Shown here: positions 8,698 through 16,719 of the stretch, piece after piece | Layout: each line of letters begins with the position of its first letter | Position numbering within the stretch: the stretch's first letter is position 1 | Assembly: GCF_029962485.1 (NCBI RefSeq) | Contig: NZ_CP073638.1 | Location: forward strand, 620,001-684,000 | DNA from: Burkholderia cepacia | GTDB taxonomy: Bacteria; Pseudomonadota; Gammaproteobacteria; Burkholderiales; Burkholderiaceae | Length of the DNA stretch: 64,000 nt | Direction of reading: 5' to 3' | Program-made: the position numbers and the translations under genes | The notes under the pieces: model-generated | Databases searched by the model: none | Told to the model about the DNA's origin: nothing | Seen by the model: only the letters and a program-made list of their open reading frames with translations

Positions 8698-9176
8698 CCT
8701 GGTTCGATCCGCGCATCTGGTTCGCGATCGTAGCTGCGGTGGTCATCGGCGCCGCGGCGGGGTATTTCAAGGGCCATCGCGACGCCGACCAGTCGCACAC
8801 CGTGGAAACACAAGCGCAGCGAATTCGCGAGCTCGTCGGCGAGCGCGACGAAAGCGACCGTATCGCGCGCGAACAACAGGGGAATGCTGAAGATGCTTCG
8901 AAAAAACGTGATCAAGCGCGCGCTAATGCTGCCGCCGCTGCTACTGCTGCTGACGGCCTGCGCCGGCAAGTCGGCGAGCTTGTCGCCCGCGCGCACGATT
9001 CCGCCGCTTCGGCCGGAGGCGCGACAGCCGGCGGCGCCCTCGATCTGCTTGCCGACATGTTCGGCCGGACTGACGAGGCTGCGGGAGAGTTCGCGCGAAT
9101 CGCTGACGACCGGGGTATTGCCGGGCGGCAGTGCGAAAGCGACTACGACGCGCTGACCAGCGCGGCGCCGCGCTAG
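8694..9176 (+). CDS. Rz: i-spanin (Rz-like)
   Basis: A protein of 160 residues with one N-terminal membrane anchor (about 8-26), then a long charged, Ala/Gln-rich region likely to form a periplasmic coiled coil. This is the architecture of inner-membrane spanins (DUF2514-like). GGAGGGG precedes the ATG, which overlaps the endolysin stop. It works with the nested lipoprotein Rz1 to fuse inner and outer membranes at the last step of lysis. Confidence 0.82.
   Translation: MTWFDPRIWFAIVAAVVIGAAAGYFKGHRDADQSHTVETQAQRIRELVGERDESDRIAREQQGNAEDASKKRDQARANAAAAATAADGLRRQVGELVARAHDSAASAGGATAGGALDLLADMFGRTDEAAGEFARIADDRGIAGRQCESDYDALTSAAPR
8893..9156 (+). CDS. Rz1: o-spanin lipoprotein (Rz1), nested inside Rz in another frame
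   Basis: A protein of 87 residues read in the +1 frame wholly within Rz. The start MLRKNVIKRALMLPPLLLLL leads to the lipobox LTAC, so the mature protein is an outer-membrane lipoprotein. The body is rich in Pro, Ser and Ala, as Rz1 proteins are. The ATG at 8893 is preferred over the in-frame ATG at 8884, since AGGGGA ends nine bases before 8893 but touches 8884. A nested Rz/Rz1 pair is a well-known lambda arrangement. Confidence 0.82.
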   Translation: MLRKNVIKRALMLPPLLLLLTACAGKSASLSPARTIPPLRPEARQPAAPSICLPTCSAGLTRLRESSRESLTTGVLPGGSAKATTTR

Positions 9177-9183
9177 AAACAGG

Positions 9184-9227
9184 GCGGCCGAGGGGCGTGC
9201 GGTAACACGACCCTCGGCCGCTTTTCC
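9184..9227 (+). terminator. Strong intrinsic terminator after lysis cassette
   Basis: The perfect 11-bp arms GCGGCCGAGGG and CCCTCGGCCGC enclose a 16-base loop and are followed by TTTTCC. It ends the late transcript, so genes to the right need their own promoters. A perfect palindrome CCTACGTAGG at 9265-9274 lies in the following gap. Confidence 0.85.
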
Positions 9228-9314
9228 ACTGTCTGAGCCAGTGAATCAGCCAAGGCCCTGAATACCTACGTAGGCGGGCCGGATTCTACACTAAGTTTAA
9301 AAACGGCTTTCACA

Positions 9315-10106
9315 ATGGCAAATCCGATTATTCCGTGGATCGGCGGCAAGCGCCGCCTTGCAGACCATCTGATCCCGCGCTTTCCTGCGCACGATTGCTA
9401 CGTCGAGGTATTCGCGGGCGGCGCTGCGCTGTATTTCATGCGCCCGCCGGCAAAGGTCGAGGTGATCAACGACGTCAACGGCGAGCTGATCAACCTGTAT
9501 CGCGTCGTGCAGCATCACCTCGAGGAATTCGTGCGGCAGTTCAAATGGGCGCTAACGAGTCGGCAGGTGTTCGAGTGGCTGAAGCAGACTGCACCCGAAA
9601 CGCTCACCGACATTCAGCGTGCAGCGCGCTTCTACTATCTGCAAAAAAACTGCTTCGGCGGGATTGTGCACGGGCAGACGTTCGGCACGGCGACCACTGC
9701 GCCGCCCGGCCTAAATTTGCTGCGGATCGAGGAAGAGTTGTCTGCAGCCCACTTGCGGCTTGCGAGTGCATACATCGAGCGCCTGGATTGGGCGGATTGC
9801 ATCGATCGCTATGATCGGCCGCACACGTTGTTCTATCTGGACCCGCCGTACTTCGAAACGCGGGGATACGGCGTTGATTTCCCGTTCACGGAATACGAGC
9901 GTATCGCCGATCGCCTGCGCAATATCAAGGGCCGCGCCGTGGTGAGCCTGAACGACCATGAGGACATTCGACGCGTGTTCGATGGATTCCACATCGAGAC
10001 GGTGCCGCTTCAGTACACGGTGGCCGGCGGACACAAAAGCGTCGACCGGAACGAATTGATCATCTTCAGCTGGGATGACGCGGCGCACCCGGCCGGTCTG
10101 TTCTAA
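9315..10106 (+). CDS. D12-class DNA adenine (N6) methyltransferase, Dam-like, phage-borne
   Basis: A protein of 263 residues, the size of Dam/M.DpnII-type enzymes. The N-terminal PWIGGKRR (residues 7-14) is the FxGG-type AdoMet motif, the N-terminal VFAGGAA region is the second part of that pocket, and DPPY at 176-179 is the catalytic motif IV. No restriction gene is adjacent, so it is an orphan enzyme, perhaps protecting phage DNA or altering gene expression. GATC is a plausible target given the family, but this is not proven. It sits alone between two terminators. Confidence 0.87.
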   Translation: MANPIIPWIGGKRRLADHLIPRFPAHDCYVEVFAGGAALYFMRPPAKVEVINDVNGELINLYRVVQHHLEEFVRQFKWALTSRQVFEWLKQTAPETLTDIQRAARFYYLQKNCFGGIVHGQTFGTATTAPPGLNLLRIEEELSAAHLRLASAYIERLDWADCIDRYDRPHTLFYLDPPYFETRGYGVDFPFTEYERIADRLRNIKGRAVVSLNDHEDIRRVFDGFHIETVPLQYTVAGGHKSVDRNELIIFSWDDAAHPAGLF

Positions 10107-10111
10107 CTTTG

Positions 10112-10139
10112 GCCCGCGCTTGCCGCGGGCTTTCTATTT
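10112..10139 (+). terminator. Intrinsic terminator after methyltransferase
   Basis: Arms GCCCGCG and CGCGGGC enclose a five-base loop, followed by TTTCTATTT. Confidence 0.8.
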
Positions 10140-10208
10140 CCCGAAAGCGTAATCGATATGTAAAATCGTCGATCCGGGGATATAACAACTTCCGACCTGA
10201 GAACCACA

Positions 10209-11105
10209 ATGAAAAAAACTTTGATTGCTGCGGTATTTGCCGGGGTCGCTCTTTCGGCCTGTGGTGGTGGTGATGACTCGTCGACGCCGGCCGCATCCGG
10301 TCCCGCGATCCGGCTTGCATATTCGGGGGCACCACTGGTCGCGACACAGCGTGCACGCGTAATGGCAGCTGCGCCGGATGTGTCGAGTGCGGCGTCCGCT
10401 CCGGATCCGTCTGCAGGCGACGTGCAGCCAACGATCACCGCGCTTCAGAATGCATTCAAGGCGAGGGGCGCCGACATCGCGGTCTATCCTGGCGTCGTCA
10501 ACGGCTCGAAGCTGCACGACATCGTCATGAGTGAGAATGGCGGCGTAGGGCCGACTGACGCTGAGATTGCGAATTCGAAAATCAACATCAGCGAATGGGC
10601 GCTGGTGTACTTCGAGCTCGACGATATGTCCGGATACATCGATTCGGCCCAGCGGAGCGCCGAAGTTAGTCAGTTCAAGCGCGACCTGCAGGTGTACGGC
10701 GCGCGCGAATATCTCAAGGGGCGAGTCATTTTCGCGGCTCGGCCGATCGTGTCGTGTGCGGGGCCGAAAGAGGTTCGAACTGTCAACGGCGATGGCATGG
10801 TGATGGTGAACACGTATAAGCCGACGTCGCAGGTACTGTACGAGGTAATTGAGGGTGCCAGCATCGAAGGGTTGGTGTCGCCCATTGGTGGAATTTACAG
10901 GCCCGATGTTTCCCATATGGGCGCTGACTGCAGCACGCCCGACCAGACGGTGCGAGATGCGCACCTGGCCAGCATTGCTGATCCTCTGGTCGATCGGTAC
11001 AAAGTCGCGCTCGACACGATCAACAAGTGCAAATACAACCCGTCGGCCATTCCGGAGGGTGACCGGTCGGCACAGTGCTGGGGTATCGAGCCGGTGAAGA
11101 AGTAA
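10209..11105 (+). CDS. Prophage-encoded lipoprotein, function unknown
   Basis: A protein of 298 residues. MKKTLIAAVFAGVALSAC is a lipoprotein signal with Cys18 as the lipid site, followed by GGGDDSS, a common outer-membrane linker. The rest is soluble, with four more cysteines in the second half that could pair. A TATAAC -10-like hexamer at 10181-10186 lies 23 bases upstream of the ATG, so it may be expressed from its own promoter in the lysogen, as moron genes are. Known prophage lipoproteins include superinfection exclusion factors and virulence morons; nothing here decides between them. No family was recognised. Confidence 0.7.
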   Translation: MKKTLIAAVFAGVALSACGGGDDSSTPAASGPAIRLAYSGAPLVATQRARVMAAAPDVSSAASAPDPSAGDVQPTITALQNAFKARGADIAVYPGVVNGSKLHDIVMSENGGVGPTDAEIANSKINISEWALVYFELDDMSGYIDSAQRSAEVSQFKRDLQVYGAREYLKGRVIFAARPIVSCAGPKEVRTVNGDGMVMVNTYKPTSQVLYEVIEGASIEGLVSPIGGIYRPDVSHMGADCSTPDQTVRDAHLASIADPLVDRYKVALDTINKCKYNPSAIPEGDRSAQCWGIEPVKK

Positions 11106-11131
11106 CAGCTACTGGGCGCTCCGTTGACTGA

Positions 11132-11599
11132 TCACATCATCCCGGCGCGCCCCTTTTCTTTCCGGAGAAGGTGGCGCAGCTCCTGAAGTTTCCCGTTGCC
11201 GCCGCCTAGCTCCCCGCGGTCCTCGATGTTCTTGTCGACGTAGTCAAACCACTCCTGCACCGTATCCAGCGATTTCCGAAGGGCGAGGATTTCAAGGATC
11301 AGCCAGCGTACCTGCAGGTCCGTGTACTCGCGCCACAGGGCGCGCAGCTCGGCATCGGACGGAGCGTCAAACTCCGGCATCGTAGGCTTGACCTTGAAGC
11401 GCGGATCCGTGAGCGGCACGCGATTGCGATCAATCCGTGTGGCCTCGATCGGCGTGCATGAGCCCAGGAAAACGGACCTCGGATCTTGATCGACCCAAAA
11501 TTCGAATTCCTGCTTTGTGAGCTCAACCGGAGTCCGTAGGCGGTTCTTGTCGCCTTGGAATCCGTATTCCCAGATGTAAGCCCACTGCGGCTTGATCAC
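11132..11599 (-). CDS. Hypothetical protein, phage accessory
   Basis: A protein of 155 residues from the GTG at 11599, which has GGTGG just upstream. A GTG at 11623 would add eight residues but lies inside the LexA box, so a transcript starting at that promoter could not carry it. It is mostly helical, with a Trp-rich middle (LWREYTDLQVRWLILEIL) and a basic, Gly-containing tail. There is no signal peptide or recognised domain. It is divergent from the SRAP gene and shares its control region, so it may also be DNA-damage induced. The start is uncertain. Confidence 0.55.
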   Translation of the reverse strand: MIKPQWAYIWEYGFQGDKNRLRTPVELTKQEFEFWVDQDPRSVFLGSCTPIEATRIDRNRVPLTDPRFKVKPTMPEFDAPSDAELRALWREYTDLQVRWLILEILALRKSLDTVQEWFDYVDKNIEDRGELGGGNGKLQELRHLLRKEKGRAGMM

Positions 11600-11607
11600 G
11601 TCGCCAC

Positions 11608-11627
11608 CACTGTATAAAAACACAGTA
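11608..11627. promoter_or_regulatory. LexA (SOS) box
   Basis: CACTGTATAAAAACACAGTA fits CTGT-N8-ACAG, the LexA consensus of beta- and gamma-proteobacteria, with an A-rich centre. It lies about 50 bases before the SRAP start, and TATATT at 11626-11631 could be its -10. It is the only match I noticed in the window, and SRAP genes are known SOS neighbours. Confidence 0.75.
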
Positions 11628-11677
11628 TATTTCGCGCTAAGCTATCCTCGTCAAGACCAGAAAAATGGGGACAGGAT

Positions 11678-12382
11678 ATGTGCACAAACTACGTCGCGCC
11701 GGGAGAAGATCCAGGGTTGAGTGAGCTCAAGATCGACAGCTTCCGCGACCTGTACCGCTGGACGCCGTGGAAACCCGAGATCTACCAGGACTACGACGCG
11801 CCGATCGTCGGCTACGTCGACGGGCAGTTCAAGCCCCTAATCGCAGGCTTCGGCTTCTGGCCGAGTGCGCTCCAGAAGGCAAACATCAAGAAGGCGAAGG
11901 AGCAGGGGCGCAAGGCGCCGCTCATGCGCACCACGATGAACGTGCGCGACGACAACCTCGGGAAATCGCCGTTGTATGGGCCCGCCTGGCGCGCCGGCCG
12001 GCGTTGCTTGATTCCGGCGCTATCCGTGGTCGAACCGTCCTATCCTGACGCGCGCCAAGAAGCGAATGGCGACTGGGTGCTCGGGTCGTGCGTGTGGCAG
12101 AAAATCGGCGTGGTCGATCGGCCGACGATGTGTGTCGCCGGCATCTGGCGCACGCTGACGAACCAGGACGGCTCCGAGCATCACGTGATGTCGATGATCA
12201 CCGTCAACGCGGACGGCCACCCGCTGATGTCGCATATGCATAAGCCGGGCGACGAGAAGCGATCGGTCGTGATCCTGCGGCCGGACGACTGGGAGGAATG
12301 GCTCACGACGTCGAACATTGAGGCCGCGCGCGCGATGCTGCAGCTCTATCCGGCCGACGAGATGTACGCCGAGGCGAAGTGA
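11678..12382 (+). CDS. SRAP-family (YedK/HMCES, DUF159) abasic-site DNA-protein crosslinking protein
   Basis: A protein of 234 residues, the family's usual size. The initiator Met is followed by Cys2, the residue that forms a thiazolidine crosslink with abasic sites in single-stranded DNA. Other family positions are visible: Asn88 in TTMNVR, Glu119 in SVVEPSY, and a His in SHMHKP (186 or 188). A LexA box sits directly upstream, so it should be induced by DNA damage. As the last gene of the prophage it may shield abasic sites in phage or host DNA during induction. The start must be exact for Cys2 to work, and this one gives it. Confidence 0.9.
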   Translation: MCTNYVAPGEDPGLSELKIDSFRDLYRWTPWKPEIYQDYDAPIVGYVDGQFKPLIAGFGFWPSALQKANIKKAKEQGRKAPLMRTTMNVRDDNLGKSPLYGPAWRAGRRCLIPALSVVEPSYPDARQEANGDWVLGSCVWQKIGVVDRPTMCVAGIWRTLTNQDGSEHHVMSMITVNADGHPLMSHMHKPGDEKRSVVILRPDDWEEWLTTSNIEAARAMLQLYPADEMYAEAK

Positions 12383-12389
12383 TTCGGCC

Positions 12390-12410
12390 TTACGCCAAAA
12401 TTACGCCAAA
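12390..12410 (+). repeat. Tandem direct repeat TTACGCCAAA x2 at the prophage edge
   Basis: Two perfect copies of TTACGCCAAA with an 11-base period begin 8 bases after the SRAP stop. Short tandem repeats one helical turn apart near an element's end resemble integrase arm-type sites. From there to the AraC gene (12411-12579) I see no gene, tRNA end or clear att core, only a CCCA/TGGG hairpin at 12459-12470. Confidence 0.5.
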
Positions 12411-12579
12411 TAAACGGGAAACGGTTATCTGGTAAGGCTCGCGGGGGTTGAATGTATCCCATCTCTGGGAACCATCAGCGCGCAAGGGTAATGGCGTGCG
12501 CTCGGGCGCGTCAATTGCCGCGCCGCGCGGGGTGCGAAAAAACGTCATTACCCGGCAATCGCTTTCCGAATCCTTTCTC

Positions 12580-13638
12580 TTATGCGCCGGTGCCGCGTTT
12601 CTTGTCTGAAGAATCGGGATGACCAGGCGTCATGCGATCGCGCCTGAACCGGCTCGGCGCGACGCCGGTCCAGCGCACGAACGCGCGCCGGAACGCCTCT
12701 TCGCCGCCGAAGCCGAGATACGCGGCCACGCGGGTAATCGGCCAGTCCGTCTCGTACAGGCATCGTCGGGCCGCATCGGCCACGCATTGTTCGCGCAGCA
12801 CGTGATAGCCGCTGCCTTCCGCCGCCAGCCGCCGCCGCAACGTCGCCTCGCTGACGCCGAGCCACGCGGCCAGCTCCGCAAGCGCCGGCAGCGCCTGTTC
12901 GCGCGCGAGCGCCGCATCGAGAAAACCGCGCACCTGCTGCGCCCATGACACGACGGCCGGCGGCGCATCGATCAGACGAAACGGGAAGTCGACGAGAAAC
13001 GCGTCGAGTTCGCCCGGCTGCCGGATCACGCGGCAATCGAGCCGCGTCGCATCGAACGCGAAGCCATAGGTTTTCCGGCCGACGTCGACCGGCGCGTTGA
13101 ACAGCCCGAGCAGCGGCACCGCGTCGTCGCGGCGCGGATGGCCGAGCCACACGTCGGTCGGCCGCAGCGGCTGCCCGATCAGCCAGCCGAACAGCTGCAG
13201 ATAGCAGAACAGCCCGGTCAGGTCGACGAGGCATGCGGCCGGGCTGCGCGTGCGCCGCAGCGAATCCATCCGGAACGTCGCACGCCCGTCGCGTACCGCG
13301 AGCGACAGCACGCCGGCGCGCGGCGTCAACATCTCGCAGAAGTCGCGCGCGCAGCGGATCGCGTCGGCGAGCGTCGCGCAGCTCAGCAAGCAGCGGCACA
13401 TCAGGTCGACTTCCTGCTTGCGCATCGGCGGATGGCCGTCGCCGCGCGCGACCTGCGCCTCGAGCCGCTCGATCGCGTCGCGGTACAGCGCGACGAAGCC
13501 GCCCGGGGTCGTCGCCGCTTGCGGCGCGTGCGCGGCGTGGTCGGCCGGAGGCGCGCCGCTGCGCGTGAGTTCGTTCAGCAGGCGTGCGCCGAGACCCGGC
13601 AGCACGCGTCCGCTCGCCGGCAATACACGCTGTTTCAT
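12580..13638 (-). CDS. AraC-family transcriptional regulator
   Basis: A protein of 352 residues; the ATG at 13638 is preceded by GGGAGA. The N-terminal 200 residues match the arabinose-binding-like ligand domain found in larger AraC regulators. The C-terminal 100 residues hold two helix-turn-helix motifs (LAAWLGVSEATLRRRL, then ITRVAAYLGFGGEEAFRRAF). It is divergent from the enzyme gene row that begins at 13805, so it is the best candidate activator of those genes, with an effector probably derived from the unknown substrate. The 166-base gap should hold both promoters. Confidence 0.85.
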   Translation of the reverse strand: MKQRVLPASGRVLPGLGARLLNELTRSGAPPADHAAHAPQAATTPGGFVALYRDAIERLEAQVARGDGHPPMRKQEVDLMCRCLLSCATLADAIRCARDFCEMLTPRAGVLSLAVRDGRATFRMDSLRRTRSPAACLVDLTGLFCYLQLFGWLIGQPLRPTDVWLGHPRRDDAVPLLGLFNAPVDVGRKTYGFAFDATRLDCRVIRQPGELDAFLVDFPFRLIDAPPAVVSWAQQVRGFLDAALAREQALPALAELAAWLGVSEATLRRRLAAEGSGYHVLREQCVADAARRCLYETDWPITRVAAYLGFGGEEAFRRAFVRWTGVAPSRFRRDRMTPGHPDSSDKKRGTGA

Positions 13639-13804
13639 GAGTCTCCCGATCTGATCGTTGCGACAGGGGCCGGTGAGCGGGCCGGTAGGGGTTCGCGAGC
13701 AGCCCCCACGCAAGAATGCTATCCATGCCGGCCGCCTTCGGCCTCGCCGGAACGGCGTATGCCGGCCATGCATCCCGACCCGAACGACCACGGACGACAC
13801 GCGA

Positions 13805-14149
13805 ATGATCCAGATCGTAGACGAAATCACGCTCGCGCCCGAGCGCATTCCCGACGTGCTCGCGCTGCTGCGCGAGCGCTACCTGCCCGGCCATGCGGCG
13901 CGCGGACTGACGGCGGCCGGCCGCTGGGTGTCGCCGCCCGTTGCGGTGCCGGGGCAGCCGAGCACCCTGTGGCTGACGTGGCAGGTCGACGATGCGTATT
14001 CCTATTACCGGATGCGCGCCTTGACCGATGGCGACGTGGTTGCGTTCTGGATGGCCGTCGACGGGCTGTGCGATGCGCGCCGCCGCCACGTGATGACGGA
14101 CGCCGACTTGCCGCTGCCCGCGCTGACGGAGGTCGACCATGCGGCATGA
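13805..14149 (+). CDS. Small alpha/beta-barrel-like protein (EthD/NIPSNAP-type), function unknown
   Basis: A protein of 114 residues. The pattern MIQIVDEITLAPERIPDVLALLRERYLPG, with a later WQVDDAYSYYRMRAL stretch, resembles dimeric ferredoxin-like barrels (EthD, NIPSNAP). Such proteins often act as small accessory factors or decarboxylases/cyclases in catabolic loci. It overlaps the next gene by 11 bases, so the two are co-translated. It is the first gene of the block opposite the AraC regulator. The family assignment is tentative. Confidence 0.6.
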   Translation: MIQIVDEITLAPERIPDVLALLRERYLPGHAARGLTAAGRWVSPPVAVPGQPSTLWLTWQVDDAYSYYRMRALTDGDVVAFWMAVDGLCDARRRHVMTDADLPLPALTEVDHAA

Positions 14150-14771
14150 CACGGCACAGGTATTCGTTTCGGCCGATCGCGACGCGGAAGCGATCGAGCA
14201 CGCATTGCGCGAAGCCGCGCACGCGCTGCCGGGCGCAAAACGCGTGGCGCTCGCGCGCAATCTCGAAGGCTGCTGGGGTGCGGGCGACTACACGCTCGAC
14301 GTGCTGCGCGATGAACGGGTTGTCGATTCCTCCGCGGAATTCGCCGCACTGGCGCAACTGCCCGGCATCGCGCGCCTCGACCGTGCAGCGTGCCGCGCGA
14401 TCGGCGGCGGCCTGCGCGAGCCCGCGTTGCGCGACGGCATCTGGCGCACGTTGATGTTGCGAGTGCGCCCGCAGGCAAGCGAAGCACAGGTCGCGTTGCT
14501 CGAGCACGAGTTGCTGCGGATGCCCGCGTTCATGCCGGGCATCCGCAACTGGCGCCTGAACCGGATCGAAACCCCCGGCGCATGGACGCACGTGTGGCAA
14601 CAGGAATTCGCGCAGGTCGGCGATCTGCTCGGCGAATACCTGCTGCATCCGTATCACTGGGGTTGGGTCGACCGCCGGTTCGATGCCGAAAGCCCCGACT
14701 GGACGGTCGATGCGATCTCGCATGCGTTCTGCCCGCTTGCATCGAGCCTGCTGGCCGACACCGCGGCGTGA
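14139..14771 (+). CDS. Dabb-like (stress-responsive alpha/beta barrel) protein
   Basis: A protein of 210 residues with two ferredoxin-like halves. The second half (from about residue 105: WRTLMLRVRPQASEAQVALL, then GIRNWRLNRIE and WTHVWQQEF, ending HPYHWGWVD) follows the Dabb pattern. Dabb proteins form dimeric barrels, and several act in aromatic or polyketide metabolism. It overlaps the upstream gene and precedes an oxidoreductase and two SDRs, so it is probably part of the same degradation route. The exact reaction is unknown. Confidence 0.65.
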   Translation: MRHDTAQVFVSADRDAEAIEHALREAAHALPGAKRVALARNLEGCWGAGDYTLDVLRDERVVDSSAEFAALAQLPGIARLDRAACRAIGGGLREPALRDGIWRTLMLRVRPQASEAQVALLEHELLRMPAFMPGIRNWRLNRIETPGAWTHVWQQEFAQVGDLLGEYLLHPYHWGWVDRRFDAESPDWTVDAISHAFCPLASSLLADTAA

Positions 14772-14815
14772 CACGCCGCGCACACCCCAACGACAACACC
14801 TCTGGAGACATGAAG

Positions 14816-15808
14816 ATGCGAGCGCTTCTGATCGACCGCGTCGGTCATTCCGACGCCTTACGGCTGGCCGACGTACCGGCGCCGAAACCGGGCCCCGGCG
14901 ACGTGCTGATCCGCGTCGCGTACGCGGGCGTCAATCCCGCCGACTGGAAATGCCGCGAAGGCTACCTCGGCGCGTTCATGCAGTACACGTTCCCGTTCGT
15001 GATCGGCTTCGACGCGGCGGGTGTCGTCGCAGCGGTCGGCGATGGCGTCGACGGCTTCGAACCGGGCATGCGCGTGTTCGCGCAGACTGACGTCGGCGCG
15101 GGGCGCTGGGGCGCGTATGCGGAATACGTCGCGGTGCGTCACGACTCGGTCGTGCGGTTGCCCGACGCGGTGAGTTTTGCGGAAGCGGCCGCGACGCCAA
15201 CGCCCGCGCTGGCCGCATGGGCCGGCCTGTTCGATGACGGCGGGCTGCGCGCGGGGCAGACCGTGCTGGTGCACGGCGGCGCGGGCGCGGTCGGCACGTT
15301 CGCGATCCAGCTGGCCGCCGAGGCCGGCGCGCGCGTCGCGGCGACGTGTTCGGCGCGCAATCGCGACACCGTCGAATCGCTGGGGGCGGGGATCGCCATC
15401 GACTACCGCGGCGAGGACATCGCCGCAGCACTGCGCGCATGGGCGCCCGACGGCGTCGATCTCGTGCTCGATGCGGTCGGCGGCGACACGCTGCCCGATG
15501 CGCTCGACCTGCTCGCGCCGGGCGGCACGCTCGTGAACATCTTGACGCTCGCGGCGGGCGATGCCGAGCGGCTGGCCGCTGCCGGCGCCGAAGCCGCGCG
15601 TCGCGGGCTGAACGTCGCGCTGACCTACAGCCGGATGCCGAGCGGCAACACGCTCGCGTCGATCGCCGAACGGCTCGGCCGGCGCGCGTTGCGCGTGCCG
15701 CGCTTCGACAGTTTCCCGCTCGAACAGGCGGCCCGCGCACTCGATCTCGTTCAAACGGGCGAGGCGAAAACCAAGCTCGTGCTGCACGTTGCGGATATCG
15801 CGGGCTGA
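14816..15808 (+). CDS. NADPH:quinone oxidoreductase-like MDR protein
   Basis: A protein of 330 residues in the zinc-free quinone oxidoreductase branch of the medium-chain family. The N-terminal GroES-like fold contains YAGVNPADWK. The nucleotide-binding Rossmann motif is HGGAGAVG (about residues 150-157). No structural-zinc cysteine cluster is present. The ATG at 14816 is chosen over 14810 because GGAG lies eight bases before it. It is likely to reduce an enone or quinone intermediate with NADPH. It is in one row with the Dabb-like gene and the two SDRs downstream. Confidence 0.82.
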   Translation: MRALLIDRVGHSDALRLADVPAPKPGPGDVLIRVAYAGVNPADWKCREGYLGAFMQYTFPFVIGFDAAGVVAAVGDGVDGFEPGMRVFAQTDVGAGRWGAYAEYVAVRHDSVVRLPDAVSFAEAAATPTPALAAWAGLFDDGGLRAGQTVLVHGGAGAVGTFAIQLAAEAGARVAATCSARNRDTVESLGAGIAIDYRGEDIAAALRAWAPDGVDLVLDAVGGDTLPDALDLLAPGGTLVNILTLAAGDAERLAAAGAEAARRGLNVALTYSRMPSGNTLASIAERLGRRALRVPRFDSFPLEQAARALDLVQTGEAKTKLVLHVADIAG

Positions 15809-15838
15809 ACGACACGCATCGAAATGACTGGAGACATC

Positions 15839-16714
15839 ATGACCGACACCCCATCCCGGATCCTGGCCGGCAAGTGCGCGCTCGTGACGGGCGCGAGCCG
15901 CGGCATCGGCCGTGCGATCGCGCAGCGTCTCGCGTCCGAAGGCGCGACCGTCGTCGTGACCGCGCGCAGCCTTACGCAATCGGCGACCACCGCCGGTACG
16001 CTCGCCGAAACGGTCGCGGTGATCGAACAGGCCGGCGGCCGCGCGATTGCGCTCGCGGCCGACCTGTCGAACGCGGCCGAGCGCGACGCGCTCGTCGGAC
16101 GCGCGGCGCAAGCCGCCGGCGGCCTCGACATCCTCGTGAACAACGCGGGCGTGGCCGATTACGCGTGCGTCGACGCGATGCCGATGACGATGTTCGACAC
16201 GACGATCGAACACTATCTGCGCATCCCGTTCGCGCTGGCGCAAGCCGCGATCCCGCTGATGCGCGCACGCGGCGCCGGCTGGATCGTCAACGTCGGCTCG
16301 GTGACGGCGCTGCCGCCGCTGCGGCCGTTCGACGATTTTTCGCGCGCGGGCGGCGCGACCGTCTATGCGGCGGTGAAAGCCGCGCTGTCGCGCTTCACGC
16401 AGGGGCTCGCGGCCGAACTCGAAGCCGACGGAATCGCGGTGAATCTCGTCGCGCCGAGCACGGCGATCCGCACGCCGGGCGCCGCGCGCTACATCCCCGA
16501 AGGCTATCCGACCGAGGACGTCGCGTATCTCGCCGAAACCGCGCTCGCGCTGTGCAGCCTGCCGGCGCGCGAACGCACAGGCCTCGTCACGCACAGCCTG
16601 CATTTCCCGCTCGCGCAGCAACTCGCGGTGCGTTCGCTCGACGGCCGCACGCCGCTGCCGCCGCCGGCGATTCCCGCGTATGCGCATCCCCTCATCGACC
16701 CCACAGGACTTTGA
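15839..16714 (+). CDS. Short-chain dehydrogenase/reductase (SDR)
   Basis: A protein of 291 residues with GGAG five bases before the ATG. Classical SDR marks are TGASRGIG for the cofactor, NNAG, a catalytic Ser in VNVGSVTAL and YAAVK. ARS after the second strand suggests NADP(H) preference. The C-terminus is longer than usual, with a Pro-rich tail (TPLPPPAIPAYAHPL). It oxidises or reduces a secondary alcohol/ketone; the substrate is unknown. It sits 30 bases after the MDR gene and 5 bases before the next SDR. Confidence 0.85.
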   Translation: MTDTPSRILAGKCALVTGASRGIGRAIAQRLASEGATVVVTARSLTQSATTAGTLAETVAVIEQAGGRAIALAADLSNAAERDALVGRAAQAAGGLDILVNNAGVADYACVDAMPMTMFDTTIEHYLRIPFALAQAAIPLMRARGAGWIVNVGSVTALPPLRPFDDFSRAGGATVYAAVKAALSRFTQGLAAELEADGIAVNLVAPSTAIRTPGAARYIPEGYPTEDVAYLAETALALCSLPARERTGLVTHSLHFPLAQQLAVRSLDGRTPLPPPAIPAYAHPLIDPTGL

Positions 16715-16719
16715 CTGAC

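Larger units (their letters stand above)
1..12410. mobile_element. Right-hand end of a lambda-like siphoprophage
   Basis: Tail-tip genes in lambda order (L, K, I, J) are followed by holin, endolysin, Rz/Rz1 and then accessory genes, which is the normal late-to-end layout of a temperate siphophage. Most tail genes overlap by four or five bases, and strong intrinsic terminators separate the modules. The element extends left beyond the window; no integrase, repressor or head genes are visible. The right border is set after the SRAP gene because the next gene is an ordinary AraC regulator and a tandem repeat lies between them. The exact att core cannot be read without the other end. Confidence 0.85.

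Noticed and set aside
12411..12579. tRNA 3' end as attachment site
   Set aside because: The ACCA-like end after CTCTGGGA lacks a T-loop (GTTCGA) and acceptor pairing.
12548..14260. Long minus-strand frame over the AraC gene and beyond
   Set aside because: It runs antisense through two well-supported plus-strand genes and has no family pattern; the AraC product is read in another frame from 13638.
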